The notes under the pieces: model-generated
What the model was told of the DNA's origin: nothing
What the model saw: only the letters and a program-made list of their open reading frames with translations
Databases searched by the model: none
Program-made: the position numbers and the translations under genes
Assembly (NCBI GenBank): GCA_019636755.1
Contig: JAHBWZ010000001.1
Coordinates: 620,001 to 684,000, forward strand
From: Phycisphaeraceae bacterium
Lineage (GTDB): Bacteria; Planctomycetota; Phycisphaerae; Phycisphaerales; SM1A02
Direction of reading: 5' to 3'
DNA length: 64,000 nt
Part shown: positions 50,201 through 60,724 of the stretch, piece by piece
How the letters are laid out: each line of letters starts with the position of its first letter
Position numbering within the stretch: position 1 is the first letter of the stretch

Positions 50201-50895
50201 TGACATCACCCCGCAGGACACCGCCTGCCGCCCGCCCAGACCGCCCGTCCGTCCCGCGCGCCACGACGCGTGCCGCGCCGCGCGCAACCGGCACGACAGC
50301 GCCGCAGGTCGTGGCGCGGATCGAGGTCGGAGACGGACCGTCCCACCACGTCGTCATCCTGCAATCCGCGGACGGCGGGTACATGATCCGCTGGACGGAC
50401 GAGTCCCCGGTGCCCGGAGCGCCGGCCCCGGCCTCCGCGCGCCCCGCCTCGACGGTACCTCCCTCCGAGGCGCCTGGACACGCGCCGCCGGACGCAGGGC
50501 GACTCGCCGATGCGATCCGCGGCGCGCTCCTGGGAGAGCCCGTGTCGTTCGATGCGTGGGCCACGCCGGATGGCCCGCCCTTCTTCCGCGCGTGCTGGGA
50601 CGCGGCGCGACGGATCCCCCGGGGCGAGACGCGGACCTACGCCCAACTCGCCCGGATGGCCGGTCGCCCCGGCGCCGCCCGCGCTGCGGGTGCCGCGATG
50701 CGGGCGAACCCCATGCCCATCGTGGTCCCCTGTCACCGGGTCGTGGCGCGGACGGGACTCGGCGGATTCGCCGGGAGTTCGGATCCGGACTCCGTTGCCG
50801 TCCGGCGCAAGGCGCAGCTCCTGGCCATGGAACGTGTGCGCCCCGGGACCGCCGCGCGGCCCGGGGCCCGGATGACCGCCGGAGCACTTCCGTGA
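50197..50895 (+). CDS. ogt: Methylated-DNA--protein-cysteine methyltransferase
   Basis: 232 residues; suicide repair of O6-methylguanine. The C-terminal half is the catalytic domain: ETRTYAQLARMAGRPGAARA, NPMPIVVPCHRVV with acceptor Cys179, and GLGGFAGSSDP. The N-terminal 95 residues are largely disordered with a short beta segment (VVILQSADGGYMIRWTDE) and do not match the Ada N-domain. ATG 50197 overlaps the preceding stop (ATGA), and the last base of its own stop is the first base of ugd. Confidence 0.88.
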   Translation: MMTSPRRTPPAARPDRPSVPRATTRAAPRATGTTAPQVVARIEVGDGPSHHVVILQSADGGYMIRWTDESPVPGAPAPASARPASTVPPSEAPGHAPPDAGRLADAIRGALLGEPVSFDAWATPDGPPFFRACWDAARRIPRGETRTYAQLARMAGRPGAARAAGAAMRANPMPIVVPCHRVVARTGLGGFAGSSDPDSVAVRRKAQLLAMERVRPGTAARPGARMTAGALP

Positions 50896-52265
50896 TGCGA
50901 CTGACGATGGTCGGAACCGGCTACGTCGGCCTGGTCACGGGAACCTGCTTCGCCAACACCGGCAATCGCGTGGTCTGCCTCGACCTGGATCCGGAGAAGA
51001 TCGCGCGGCTGAATGCCGGCGAGTGCCCGATCCACGAACCCGGGCTCGCGCAGCTCATCCGCAAGAACGCCGCGGCGGGCCGGCTCCTCTTCACGACCGA
51101 CCGCGATGCCGCATTCGACCACGCACAGGTGATCTTCATCTGCGTCGGAACGCCGCCCGACGAGGACGGATCCGCGGATCTCTCGCACGTGCTCCGCGTT
51201 GCCGGGGACATCGGCAATGCCCTGGAGCGCATCGGGGCGACGGACCCGCCGAAACTGGTGGTCGTCAAGTCGACGGTCCCGGTCGGATCGACCCATGCCG
51301 TGCGCGACCGCATCCGGGAGCGCACATCCGTGCCGTTCCTGATCGCGAACAACCCCGAGTTCCTGAAGGAGGGCGCGGCGGTCGGCGACTTCATGAAGCC
51401 CGATCGTGTCGTCTGCGGCGTCGAGGACCCGGCCGCCGGCGAGATCCTCCGCGCTCTGTACGAGCCGTTCGTGCGCCAGGGAAACCCTGTCTACGTGTTC
51501 GATGTCCGGTCGAGCGAAATGGTCAAGTACGCGTCGAACGCGATGCTCGCCTGCAAGATCTCCTTCATCAACGAGATCGCGAACCTCTGCGAACACTACG
51601 GTGCGGACGTGCGTTCGGTCCGCGAAGGCATGTGCGCCGACCGCCGGATCGGGAACCAGTTCCTGTATCCGGGACTCGGGTACGGCGGTTCCTGCTTCCC
51701 GAAGGACACGCAGGCGGTCGTCGGCATGGGGCGCCGCGCGGGCTACGAGTGCCGGCTGAACGCCGCCGTTCACGAGGTGAACCAGGCGCAGCGCGCGTAC
51801 TTCTGGCGGAAGATCTGTGACTGGTTCGGCGGCGACGTCCGCGGCCATCGACTGGCATTCTGGGGCGTGGCGTTCAAGCCGGAGACCGATGACATCCGCG
51901 AGGCACCGGCGATCGCGCTCCTGCGCAGCGCCCTGGCCGCCGGCGCCGTTCCGCATGTGCACGATCCGGCGGCCCATGCGAATCTCGCCCGCGAACTTCC
52001 CGAGGTCCGGCGTTTCGACGACATGTATGCGGCGCTGGACGACTGTTCGGCGCTGATCGTGTGCACGGAGTGGAATGAGTTCCGCCAGCCGGACTTCGAG
52101 GAAATCGGCCGGCGGCTGCGCACCAGGACGATCTTCGACGGCCGGAACATCTACCGCCGCCAGACGCTCATGGACCTGGGCTTCTCCTACTTCGCCGTCG
52201 GCCGTCCGCCGGTCATCGCGCCGGATGCGTCACCGCCATCGGCGCACGCACGCGCCTCGGGCTGA
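50895..52265 (+). CDS. ugd: UDP-glucose 6-dehydrogenase family protein
   Basis: 456 residues; oxidises UDP-glucose (or a related sugar nucleotide) twice to the uronate for polysaccharides. NAD fold MVGTGYVGLVTGTCFA; VGTPPDEDGSADLSH; VKSTVPVGST; NPEFLKEG; SEMVKYASNAMLA; catalytic Cys267 in GYGGSCFPKD; and KPETDDIREAPA. ATG 50895 shares one base with the stop before it. GTG 50892 is the alternative. Confidence 0.93.
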   Translation: MRLTMVGTGYVGLVTGTCFANTGNRVVCLDLDPEKIARLNAGECPIHEPGLAQLIRKNAAAGRLLFTTDRDAAFDHAQVIFICVGTPPDEDGSADLSHVLRVAGDIGNALERIGATDPPKLVVVKSTVPVGSTHAVRDRIRERTSVPFLIANNPEFLKEGAAVGDFMKPDRVVCGVEDPAAGEILRALYEPFVRQGNPVYVFDVRSSEMVKYASNAMLACKISFINEIANLCEHYGADVRSVREGMCADRRIGNQFLYPGLGYGGSCFPKDTQAVVGMGRRAGYECRLNAAVHEVNQAQRAYFWRKICDWFGGDVRGHRLAFWGVAFKPETDDIREAPAIALLRSALAAGAVPHVHDPAAHANLARELPEVRRFDDMYAALDDCSALIVCTEWNEFRQPDFEEIGRRLRTRTIFDGRNIYRRQTLMDLGFSYFAVGRPPVIAPDASPPSAHARASG

Positions 52266-52304
52266 ACAGTGATGCCGCGCGCCGCATCAGGCGCGGTCCG
52301 CGCC

Positions 52305-52332
52305 TTGACAACGTCCGCATGGTGGGTATGCT
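52305..52332 (+). promoter_or_regulatory. Sigma-70 promoter of the sigma region-4 gene
   Basis: Perfect TTGACA (52305-52310), 16 bases, then TATGCT (52327-52332), the same -10 hexamer as at mraZ. It lies 106 bases before the ATG. Confidence 0.65.
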
Positions 52333-52437
52333 CCGACCCGCCGGCGGCGGATGGACGAACGGACTCGTGGCTCGCCATGCCGGCAGACCCGTGCCATGCA
52401 CGCCCGGGGTTCTCCGGGCGATGCGGAGGACTCGCGA

Positions 52438-52824
52438 ATGAACGGGATGCGCAGGGAGGCGACCTCGGTTCTTCACCCATCCGGCCCGGGTGCCACGGCG
52501 CCCGACGGATCTGCTCCGGCCGCGCGGGGCGCTCATCCGGACACATCGACGGCGGCGACCGGATCCGCGCTGCGTTTCGCGGACGCCACCACCTGTCCGT
52601 CGACTGACGTCGCCATGCACGCCTCACCGGCGCCGGACTCGGCGGCCGCGTTCCTGGGCGGACTCACCCGGCACGAACGACTTGTGCTCATGCTGCACTT
52701 CGGTGACAGCCTGACGCTCGACGAGGTCGGCGCCGTGCTCGATCTGCCCGGCGAGATTCTCGCGTCGATCGTGGAGGCACTCCGCGCGCGGGCCGGCACC
52801 CTGCTTGCCGCCCGCGCGACCTGA
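52438..52824 (+). CDS. Orphan sigma-70 region 4-like protein
   Basis: 128 residues. The N-terminal 75 are Ala/Thr/Pro-rich and unstructured. The rest, FLGGLTRHERLVLMLHFGDS followed by LTLDEVGAVLDLPGEILAS, has the helix-turn-helix layout of sigma-70 region 4 (FliA/SigB type). There is no region 2, so it cannot be a complete sigma factor. The recognition helix is altered (PGEILASIVEAL rather than S/T-R-V-Q/S). GGAGG lies 9 bases before ATG 52438. A role as co-sigma, anti-sigma or DNA-binding regulator is possible. Transcribed from its own promoter, ahead of tRNA-Val. Confidence 0.68.
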   Translation: MNGMRREATSVLHPSGPGATAPDGSAPAARGAHPDTSTAATGSALRFADATTCPSTDVAMHASPAPDSAAAFLGGLTRHERLVLMLHFGDSLTLDEVGAVLDLPGEILASIVEALRARAGTLLAARAT

Positions 52825-52938
52825 CACGATTCCCTGATCCGGTCCCCGCACGCGCCCGGATCCATCGGTACCGGCGTGCCCGGCGATCGCGCCGCCGACC
52901 GTTCCCGTGCCTGCGGAGCGGGTAGACTCCGTCCGGCC

Positions 52939-53011
52939 GGGCGATTAGCTCAGTGGCGAGAGCGCTGCCGTTACATGGCAGATGTCACTGGTTCGAATCC
53001 AGTATCGCCCA
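52939..53011 (+). tRNA. tRNA-Val (anticodon TAC)
   Basis: 73-base cloverleaf: acceptor GGGCGAT/ATCGCCC, D-stem GCTC/GAGC, anticodon stem CTGCC/GGCAG with loop GTTACAT (anticodon TAC at 52972-52974), T-arm ACTGG-TTCGAAT-CCAGT, discriminator A at 53011. CCA not encoded. TAGACT at 52923-52928 is a possible -10. Confidence 0.95.
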
Positions 53012-53165
53012 TGTCGACCGTGCAACCGGGGGGGCGCGGTCACCGGGTGTCCGAACCCGTGCCGGACTCCGGGCTCATCCGGATCCAGTCCCAGGACCCG
53101 CGCCGATCGCGGGACCCGGCCCGACGGCCGGTCCACCGCGCCGACCGATCGCCCCCGCCACCGCC

Positions 53166-55031
53166 ATGCCCAGATGCTCGCCCCGCTCCGCCCGGTTCGC
53201 GTCCTCCGCAGCGTTCACCGTTCTTCTGGCGATCATCGCCGCGCCGGGCTGCTCCCCGGTCGAAAAGGCGCGGCCGGCGCCGTCACCGGCGCGGACATCG
53301 TCGCTTCCGATGCCGGAGGTTCCGCCGATCATGCGCGGGACCATCGCACAGGAAGCGATCGTCCTGGGCTTCGAGCCGGCGATCGTCCGCGGCTACGGGC
53401 TGGTCGTCGGCCTGCGCGGAACCGGCTCGCGGTCGATGCCGCCTGAACTGCGTGCATTCATGCGCCAGGAACTCTCCCGCCGCGGCGTCGGGACCGGGGA
53501 GTCCGGACTCGCCGGCCTGAGCGTCGACGCCGTGCTCGACTCGCCGGACACCGCGGTCGTGATCGTGGAAGGGGTCATACCGCCGGGTGCGGTGGGACGC
53601 CGCGTGCGGCGCGGCCTCACGCTGGAGGGAACGCGATTCGACCTCCGAGTGATCGCCGACCCGCGCACCGACACGACGAACCTGGAGGGCGGGCGCCTCT
53701 ACACGTGCGAACTGCGCCCGATGCAGCCGGGCGAGGTGGTGCCGCCGGTCGGTTCGTCGCAGGCGTCACCGATCGCCGAGGCGAAGGGGCCGGTCTTCAT
53801 GAACCCCTTCCGGCTGGCCGAGGACGGCGCGGTGCACTCCGTGGAGCGGACGGTCGGCCGGATCCTCGTCGGCGGCGAGGTCCTGCGCGACATGCCCGTC
53901 CGGCTCCGACTGATCAATCCGAGCCATGCGCGGGCGGAGATTCTCCAGTCCGCCATCAACGCGCGCTTTCCGCAGGAGCCGGGGCAGACCGACCAGACCG
54001 CGCGCGGCGAGAACAGCGAGACCATCCGGATCACCGTGCCCCGCACCTGGCGGGACCGCCCGGAGGACTTCATCCGCCTGCTTCAGAGCACCTCGCTGCG
54101 CCAGGCCCAGGCGGAGGAGATCGCCCGGAGCATCGGCCGCCTGCTGGTACAGAATCCCATTCACGCGCTGGACGCCTCGTGGCGCTGGCGGGCGCTGGGG
54201 CCGCGCGCCCTGCCCGCGGTCCGCGAACTCTACGACCACCCTGAGGAACTGCCACGACTGGCATCGCTCCGGGCGGGCGCCGCGCTGGACGATCCGCTCG
54301 TCGTGCCGGCACTCATCGAGATGACCACGGCCGCGGTGGACTCCATACGCGAGGAGGCGGTCCGGCTGCTCGCCGAGGTCCGCCCCAACCTCCGCGTCGA
54401 CGCCGCCCTGCGCGAACGCCTCGCCGATGAAAGCGTGGATGTCCGGCTGGCGGCATACGAATCGCTGCTCATGCGCGAGGACATCTCGATCCGGCGGATC
54501 GACGTGGACGACCGGTTCGAACTGCACGTCGTCGAGTCGCCCTTCCCGATGATCTACGTCGCCCAGGTCGGCCAGCCGCGGGTGGTGATCTTCGACCCCG
54601 GCCTCCGCATGAACGAGCCGGTCTTCATCGACACGATGTCCGGCCGCTTCATCGCCCAGTCGACGCCGAACCGGCAGGCCGTGGAGATCTTCTACCGGGA
54701 ACTCGACGGCACGCGGGTCGTGCACGAGATCCGGCCGTACGTCGTGGACCTGGCGCGGTTCCTGGGGCATCGCACCTCGCTCGACCGGACGGATCCCGGC
54801 ATCGGACTCACCTACGCGGAGAGCGTCGGGCTTCTCTACCAGCTTGTCCGCGAGGGTCACATCGCGTCCGAGTTCCGCGCGGAACAGGACCGGGTCCTCG
54901 CCGCGATCAACCGGCGGCGTGAACTCGTCCCGATCGAAGATCGTCCGGCGTTCATGGACGAGCCGTCACCGCCGGCCGCCGGCGGGAGCGACCTCGATCG
55001 ACTGGCGCCCCCACCGTCCATCGGCGGATGA
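53166..55031 (+). CDS. FlgI-like (flagellar P-ring domain) lipoprotein
   Basis: 621 residues. Lipoprotein signal AFTVLLAIIAAPGCSP. From residue 75 it carries the FlgI hallmarks: IVRGYGLVVGLRGTGSRSMP, VIVEGVIPPGAVGRRVRRGL, a TNLEGGRLYTCELRP segment and GRILVGGEVL. The C-terminal half differs: an ALDASWRWRALGPRALPAVR helical, HEAT-like part and a final beta-rich domain (HVVESPFPMIYVAQVGQPRV). True FlgI is about 370 residues with a cleaved, non-lipid signal. No other flagellar gene is near, so a role outside the flagellum is likely. Confidence 0.75.
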   Translation: MPRCSPRSARFASSAAFTVLLAIIAAPGCSPVEKARPAPSPARTSSLPMPEVPPIMRGTIAQEAIVLGFEPAIVRGYGLVVGLRGTGSRSMPPELRAFMRQELSRRGVGTGESGLAGLSVDAVLDSPDTAVVIVEGVIPPGAVGRRVRRGLTLEGTRFDLRVIADPRTDTTNLEGGRLYTCELRPMQPGEVVPPVGSSQASPIAEAKGPVFMNPFRLAEDGAVHSVERTVGRILVGGEVLRDMPVRLRLINPSHARAEILQSAINARFPQEPGQTDQTARGENSETIRITVPRTWRDRPEDFIRLLQSTSLRQAQAEEIARSIGRLLVQNPIHALDASWRWRALGPRALPAVRELYDHPEELPRLASLRAGAALDDPLVVPALIEMTTAAVDSIREEAVRLLAEVRPNLRVDAALRERLADESVDVRLAAYESLLMREDISIRRIDVDDRFELHVVESPFPMIYVAQVGQPRVVIFDPGLRMNEPVFIDTMSGRFIAQSTPNRQAVEIFYRELDGTRVVHEIRPYVVDLARFLGHRTSLDRTDPGIGLTYAESVGLLYQLVREGHIASEFRAEQDRVLAAINRRRELVPIEDRPAFMDEPSPPAAGGSDLDRLAPPPSIGG

Positions 55032-55151
55032 CCTTGCGCCACGAACCGGGACGGATCGGTCATAATCCGACCCAGCCCGTCCGCACGCCCGGCACGGAAG
55101 CCGGCGCGACTGGCTGACCTGCCCCGCGGTCCGACAGGAGGTCATCGCCGC

Positions 55152-58100
55152 ATGCGGCTTGCAAAGATCACGCTCTCCGGCTTCAAGTCCTTCGCCGACC
55201 CCACCGAGTTCCGGTTCGACGCACCCATCGTCGGCATCGTCGGTCCCAACGGCTGCGGCAAGTCGAATGTCGTGGACGCGATCAAGTGGGTCCTCGGCGA
55301 ACGCTCGGCGAAGGGCCTGCGCGGCGAGGCCATGGTGGACGTGATCTTCGCCGGGTCCGCGGCACGCAAACCGCTCGGACTCGCCAGCGTCACGCTGACG
55401 TTCGACAACCCCGTGATTCCGCCGGCCCTCCTGCTCGAGCGGTCCCAGCGCCGCCCCGATCCGGTCGACCGCGACGGATCGGAGCCGGGTGAACCGGCAG
55501 ACGAGGCGCCAACCGGCCCGGCCGGCGGCGCGGACCCGGACACGCCGGGCGCGGCGCCGCGGACCGATCGCACCGCCGCGGACGAGGCGTCCCGCCGTTT
55601 CCTGCCGATCGATACGCCGGAGGTGGACGTCACGCGCCGTCTCTACCGCGACGGTCGCAGCGAGTACCTGATCAATGACCGCAAGGTGCGCCTGCGCGAC
55701 ATCAAGGAACTCTTCCTCGACACCGGTGTCGGGACAGACGCATACGCGATCATCGAGCAGGGCCGCGTGGATGCGATGCTGGTCGCGAATCCGGTGGAGC
55801 GTCGCACGATCTTCGAGGAAGCGGCCGGGGTCGCCCGCTTCCGACTCCGGAAGGTGGAAGCCTCCCGCAAGCTGGAAAGGTCGGAGGTCAATCTCGTCCG
55901 CGTCCGGGAGCAGCTGGCGAACACGGATCGGCGACTGCGCATCGTGCGCGGACAGGCCGAGAAGGCGCGCCGCTTCCAGGCGCTGGATGAACGACTGCGC
56001 GACCGGCGGCTCATGGTCATCTTCGACGCCTACGGGGAACTCCAGACGGTTCTCACCGGACTGACCAGCCGGATGGCGGATCTCGCGGACCGGCGCACCC
56101 ATGCCGAGGCGCAGGTGCGCGCGTGCGAGGCGGCGAAGCAGGATGCCGAACTGGTCCGCCACGGGCTGGAACGGGATCGGCAGGCCGCCCTGCAGGCGCA
56201 GACGGAGATCGAGGGCCGACGACGGCAGGCCGAGCAGCGCCTGGAGATGACGGCGCGGACCCTTGCTGAACTGCGCGGACACGTGGAGGAGGATCGCCGC
56301 GCGCTGCAGGAGATCGACAGCAGGCTGGAGGCGCTCTCCGGTGAGCACGCGCGGCTGAATGAATCGGTCGACTCGGCCGCGGCCGATGTCGCCGAGACCG
56401 AGGCCGCGGTCACCGGACTGCAGCAGCTCCGTGCCGCCGCGCAGGAGCGGCTGATGGGGGCACGCGAGCGCGAAGGCCGCGCGCGCGAACAGTTCTCGCA
56501 GGCGGAACGCCGGCTGCAGCAGATGACCGCACGGCTCGAGGCGATCGACGGCCGGATCCGCGGACTCGAGGAGCAGCTCGCGGGCTTCTCGACGCGCGAG
56601 GATCGACTCGCCGTCGACGTCGAACGCACGAGGGCGGATCTGCTGGTCACCCGGCGCCGGCACGACGCCGCCCAGGTCGCCGCCGATGGGCTGGAGGACG
56701 CGCAGCGCTCCCACGACGCCGCCGTCGCCTCCCTCGGCCAGCGCCAGGCGGAACTCACCCGGCGCGTCCAGGAACTGCGGCACGAACGGGCGGCGGCGGA
56801 GTCGCGTCGGCACCTGCTGGAGGAGATGCACCAGTCGCGCGAGGGCCTCGGCGACGCGGTGCGCCGCGTCCTGGACGATCGAGCGCGATTCCCCGGGATC
56901 GCGGGACTGCTCGGCGATGCGATCGACACCGATCGCCGGCACGCGGCGATCCTGGAGACCGCGCTCGCCGATGACCTGCAGGTCATGCTGCTGGAGCCGA
57001 CCGCGGATCGGACCGAGGTGCTGGAGCGGCTTCGCGAAGCGCCCGGCCGGGTTGCCGTCGCCGGCGATGCGGATGAGGACGCGGCGCCCGCGACGGCGGA
57101 TGCGGACGAGGCGCCGGCATCCGGCCTCCTGTCGCCCGTCCTCCCGCTGCTGCAGGTCCGGCCGGACGCGATGCCGGTCGCCTCACGGCTCTTCGGAACG
57201 ACCGCGCTGGTGTGGGACCTGGCGCTGGCGCGCACGCTCCAGTCGACGACGCACCGCCACTGGCGCTTCATCACCCGCGTCGGCGAGGTCCTGCTGCCGG
57301 ACGGACGCGTGCTCTGCGGGCGGGCCCGCAGCGCATCCACCGGGACCGGCTGGCTGTCGCGCCGGCTGGAGATGGCGGAACTGGCATCGAGCGTCTCCGC
57401 GCTGGAGTCGCAGATCGAGGCGATCGGCGGAGAACTGGCGACGCTGTCCGGCGCCTCCGCCGCCGCGCAGCACGAACTCGAGACGACCACCGAGCAGCTT
57501 CACGACGCACGGCATGCCGTGATCGAAGCGCAGTACCAGGCGCAGCGGCTCGAGACCGATCTCGAGCGGCTGGGCCGGGAACGGCAGAGTCTCGCCGACG
57601 AGGCCGCCGCGGTCGCCGCCCGCCTCAGCGACTTCCGGCGCGAGCGGGACGACCTCACCCGCGAGGCTGCGTCGATGTCCGAGCGCATCCGGCAGGACGA
57701 CGCCGAGGCACAGGCCGCGCGGCAGGACATGGCACAGGCCGAGTCCGAGGCCGAAGGCATCCAGGAGCGCGTGACCGCCGCCCGGCTGGCGCTCGGCGAG
57801 CGCGCCGCACGCCTGGAGGCGGTCCGCCGGGAGCGGCGACACGTGCAGGCTCGCAGCGACGACGGGGAACGCCAGCGCGAGGCCATCACCGCCCAGCTCC
57901 ACCGCCGGCTCTCCTCCGTCGAACAGAACGAGGCGGCCCTGGCCGATGCGCGCCTGGAGATCGATCGCGCCGCGAAGGGCCTGGAGGAAGCGAGCGCGGC
58001 TCGGGCGGAACTGGACGAGGCCCTCGGCGACGCACAGGCGCGGGCGCTGGAGATCTTCAGGTCGCTGGACGCGGTCCGCAGCGAGGCGCAGCGGCTGGAG

Positions 58101-59132
58101 CGTGACCACACCTCGCTGGAACTCTCCCGCCGCGAGGCGGAGATCCGGCGGGAGGCGATGGAGGAACGCGCGACCGCGGAGCTTGACCTGGACCTGCCGG
58201 CCGCCTGGGCATCCAGGCCGACCGTCGATCCGGAGGCCGCCGGCACGCCGATCGACCGCGAGGAGATGGAGCGGGAGATCGTCACGCTCCGCGAGGAGAT
58301 CCGGCGGCTCGGCAACGTCAATCTCGACGCGATCGAGGAGGAGTCGCAGCTCGAGCAGCGCAACGAGGACCTCATCCGCCAGGTGGAGGACATCGACGCC
58401 GCCGTGGCGCAGCTCCGCACGCTCATCGATGATCTGGATCGCGTCTCGCTCGAGCGCTTCCGCGAGACGTTCGAGACGATCCGCATGAACTTCGCGGGCC
58501 CGGACGGCACGTTCCGCCGGCTCTTCGGTGGCGGCAGCGCCGACATCATGCTGATCCCGGATGAGAACGGCGCCGTCGACTGGCTGGATTCGGGCATCGA
58601 GGTCGAGGCGAAGCCGCCGGGCAAGAAGCCGCACGTGATCTCACAGCTCTCCGGCGGCGAGAAGACGATGACCGCCGTCGCCCTGCTCATGGCCATCTTC
58701 AAGTCCAGGCCGTCGCCGTTCTGCGTGCTCGACGAAGTCGACGCGGCGCTGGACGATGCGAACGTCGATCGCTTCTGCAGAGTGCTGGAGCCGTTCCTCG
58801 ATCGCAGTCACTTCATCATGATCACGCACCACAAACGGACGATGAAGGCGTGCGACCGGCTGTACGGCGTCACCATGCAGGAGCGCGGCGTCTCCACGCG
58901 TGTCTCGGTCCGCGTGGACGAGGTGGGCGAGAACGGCGCCATTTCCGTCCGCCCCGGTGAGCAGCGCGGTACCGGGCTCGCGGAGGCGGACGCCGCTCCG
59001 GTCGAGCACGGGGACGCGGACGCCGACGACCATCGACGCGATGCGCCGCTCATCGAGACCAAGCCGCAGAACGCCCGTGCGGCCCTGCGTGACGAGTTTG
59101 AACGGGCGTGGACCGGTGCGAACGCCACGTGA
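55152..59132 (+). CDS. smc: Chromosome segregation ATPase SMC
   Basis: 1326 residues. Head: [20 protein letters not shown], Walker [21 protein letters not shown] and [17 protein letters not shown]. An insertion of about 60 Pro/Asp-rich residues interrupts the head at 95-160. Two long coiled coils flank a hinge (about 560-700; [20 protein letters not shown]). C-terminal head: [20 protein letters not shown], Walker [20 protein letters not shown] and [20 protein letters not shown]. An acidic tail of about 75 residues is extra. Length exceeds the usual 1190. AGGAGG precedes the ATG. scpA/scpB are not in the window. Confidence 0.96.
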   Translation: MRLAKITLSGFKSFADPTEFRFDAPIVGIVGPNGCGKSNVVDAIKWVLGERSAKGLRGEAMVDVIFAGSAARKPLGLASVTLTFDNPVIPPALLLERSQRRPDPVDRDGSEPGEPADEAPTGPAGGADPDTPGAAPRTDRTAADEASRRFLPIDTPEVDVTRRLYRDGRSEYLINDRKVRLRDIKELFLDTGVGTDAYAIIEQGRVDAMLVANPVERRTIFEEAAGVARFRLRKVEASRKLERSEVNLVRVREQLANTDRRLRIVRGQAEKARRFQALDERLRDRRLMVIFDAYGELQTVLTGLTSRMADLADRRTHAEAQVRACEAAKQDAELVRHGLERDRQAALQAQTEIEGRRRQAEQRLEMTARTLAELRGHVEEDRRALQEIDSRLEALSGEHARLNESVDSAAADVAETEAAVTGLQQLRAAAQERLMGAREREGRAREQFSQAERRLQQMTARLEAIDGRIRGLEEQLAGFSTREDRLAVDVERTRADLLVTRRRHDAAQVAADGLEDAQRSHDAAVASLGQRQAELTRRVQELRHERAAAESRRHLLEEMHQSREGLGDAVRRVLDDRARFPGIAGLLGDAIDTDRRHAAILETALADDLQVMLLEPTADRTEVLERLREAPGRVAVAGDADEDAAPATADADEAPASGLLSPVLPLLQVRPDAMPVASRLFGTTALVWDLALARTLQSTTHRHWRFITRVGEVLLPDGRVLCGRARSASTGTGWLSRRLEMAELASSVSALESQIEAIGGELATLSGASAAAQHELETTTEQLHDARHAVIEAQYQAQRLETDLERLGRERQSLADEAAAVAARLSDFRRERDDLTREAASMSERIRQDDAEAQAARQDMAQAESEAEGIQERVTAARLALGERAARLEAVRRERRHVQARSDDGERQREAITAQLHRRLSSVEQNEAALADARLEIDRAAKGLEEASAARAELDEALGDAQARALEIFRSLDAVRSEAQRLERDHTSLELSRREAEIRREAMEERATAELDLDLPAAWASRPTVDPEAAGTPIDREEMEREIVTLREEIRRLGNVNLDAIEEESQLEQRNEDLIRQVEDIDAAVAQLRTLIDDLDRVSLERFRETFETIRMNFAGPDGTFRRLFGGGSADIMLIPDENGAVDWLDSGIEVEAKPPGKKPHVISQLSGGEKTMTAVALLMAIFKSRPSPFCVLDEVDAALDDANVDRFCRVLEPFLDRSHFIMITHHKRTMKACDRLYGVTMQERGVSTRVSVRVDEVGENGAISVRPGEQRGTGLAEADAAPVEHGDADADDHRRDAPLIETKPQNARAALRDEFERAWTGANAT

Positions 59133-59174
59133 CTCCACGTGCGCTCGTCGCCTGCTGACTGGAGCAGAAGAGCT

Positions 59175-60032
59175 ATGGGTCGTCCCGCCTTCGTTCACGG
59201 CATGATCACCGGCGCGCTGCTGCTCGGCGGCGGACTTTTCCTCGGCGGATGGTCGAACGTCCGGGAGGATCGCCCCGGCATCGTGCGCGCAGAACGCGTG
59301 GAGATCGTCGATGAACTCGGCACCGTCCGCGTGGTGCTCGGCTCCAGTGAATCCGGCGGCGCGCTCAGCGTCCGGGACCGGCTGGGGCGCACGATGCTGA
59401 TCGCCGGCACGGGGCCGGGTGGCGGCGTGCTGGTCATCAACGACGCGGAGACGCGGCAGGCCGTGGCCCGCATCGGTTCCGGGGGCGAGGGCGGCGAGTG
59501 CTCGCTCGCAGGCACGGACGGCGTCACGCGACTCAGGCTCGCCGGCACCCCGGCAGGCGGCAGCATGCACGCGGCCGACCGCGCGGGGCGGACGGCCGTC
59601 TCGGTCCAGGTGAGCGCTGCCGGCGCCGGCATGGTCGAGACGCTGGATGCGGCTCGGTCGGCGCCGCTGGTCGCCATCGGCGCGACCGGCGACGGGCAGG
59701 GACAGATCCGTGTCAACGGTCCCGACGGACAGCCCCGCACGATCATCACCGCGAGCGAGCGCCGCGAAGGACAGATCTACACGTTCGCGGACGATCGTCG
59801 GCCGCTGCTCGCATTCGCCACGGACGCGCGTGGCCCGGTCATCCGGCTGTACAACGTCGACGGCGACGCCGCCGTCGCGCTCGATCACGACGCGGAGAGT
59901 CGCGGGCGCGTCATCGTGTACGACCGCGACGGCATCGGGCGCGCCATCGTGGCGCAGAGCCCGCGGAGCCGGATCATCCCCGCGCGGCCCGACGGGGACG
60001 CGCCGTTCGAGTCCCTCCAGCGCCCGGACTGA
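59175..60032 (+). CDS. Repetitive secreted or anchored beta-rich protein
   Basis: 285 residues. One N-terminal hydrophobic segment (MITGALLLGGGLFLGGW) serves as signal or anchor. The rest is built of imperfect repeats of about 23-26 residues, each with the pattern V-x-L/I-x-D-x-x-G-x-x-R (VRVVLGSSESGGALSVRDRL; GRTMLIAGTGPGGGVLVIND; QIRVNGPDGQPRTIITASER), suggesting a beta-helix or fibre. Starts 42 bases after smc. No named family recognised. Confidence 0.7.
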   Translation: MGRPAFVHGMITGALLLGGGLFLGGWSNVREDRPGIVRAERVEIVDELGTVRVVLGSSESGGALSVRDRLGRTMLIAGTGPGGGVLVINDAETRQAVARIGSGGEGGECSLAGTDGVTRLRLAGTPAGGSMHAADRAGRTAVSVQVSAAGAGMVETLDAARSAPLVAIGATGDGQGQIRVNGPDGQPRTIITASERREGQIYTFADDRRPLLAFATDARGPVIRLYNVDGDAAVALDHDAESRGRVIVYDRDGIGRAIVAQSPRSRIIPARPDGDAPFESLQRPD

Positions 60033-60157
60033 GTTCCCGGAACCGCCCGCCGCACCCGGTCGATGCGCATGCCCGGCGCCGCGGCGGAGGAGCGGACCGC
60101 CACGGCACCGGGCCGGGATGCGTTCAGGCCGATGTCATCCGCGCCCGCGGCGCGCCG

Positions 60158-60472
60158 TCATTCACCGAAGGCGTCGCCCTCGTCGTCGCTCTCGCGATGG
60201 TCCTCCTGCGCCTGCCGGTTCGCCTCCTCGATCAGTCGACGGAGATAGGCGTTCTCGCGCCTGGTGGCCTCGAGGTCGAAGACCAGGTACTTCACGCTCA
60301 GGCGAAGACAGTCGATGGAGTCCTGCAGTTCCGAAATGGATCGCTGGATCCGTTCACGTCGATCCCGCGTCTCCTCGGCGACGCGCTCCAGTCGCGTGCG
60401 ATGCTCCTCGGGCAGCTGGCTGATCCGGGCAAGCAGGTCGCCCAGCTGCGACTGGAAGGTCTTCTCGTCCAT
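60158..60472 (-). CDS. Small coiled-coil protein
   Basis: 104 residues. MDEKTFQSQLGDLLARISQL is followed by a continuous charged helix with heptads (RVAEETRDRRERIQRSISEL, SVKYLVFDLEATRRENAYLR) and an acidic tail. Well-placed SD AGGAGAG before ATG 60472. Looks like a conserved planctomycete hypothetical; function unknown. Confidence 0.7.
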   Translation of the reverse strand: MDEKTFQSQLGDLLARISQLPEEHRTRLERVAEETRDRRERIQRSISELQDSIDCLRLSVKYLVFDLEATRRENAYLRRLIEEANRQAQEDHRESDDEGDAFGE

Positions 60473-60724
60473 GCGTATCTCTCCTCTTCGCGTCTTCGGG
60501 TTGTCGATCGGAGCGGTGTCGCGGGCCCGTGGATCGGGATCCGCGATGCCGTCGATGCGATACAACCACCGCGCCACCGGCGTCGACGATCGAGCGTCGA
60601 CGCGACGGTGCCGCCGGACGGTGCGGAGATGCGTGCTCTTTCCGGACGTGCCGGGCGGGATCGGAGGATCCGACCGCGCGTGCGGCGCAGCCTGTTGCCG
60701 GAAGTCCCCGGATCGTGTGGCGTA

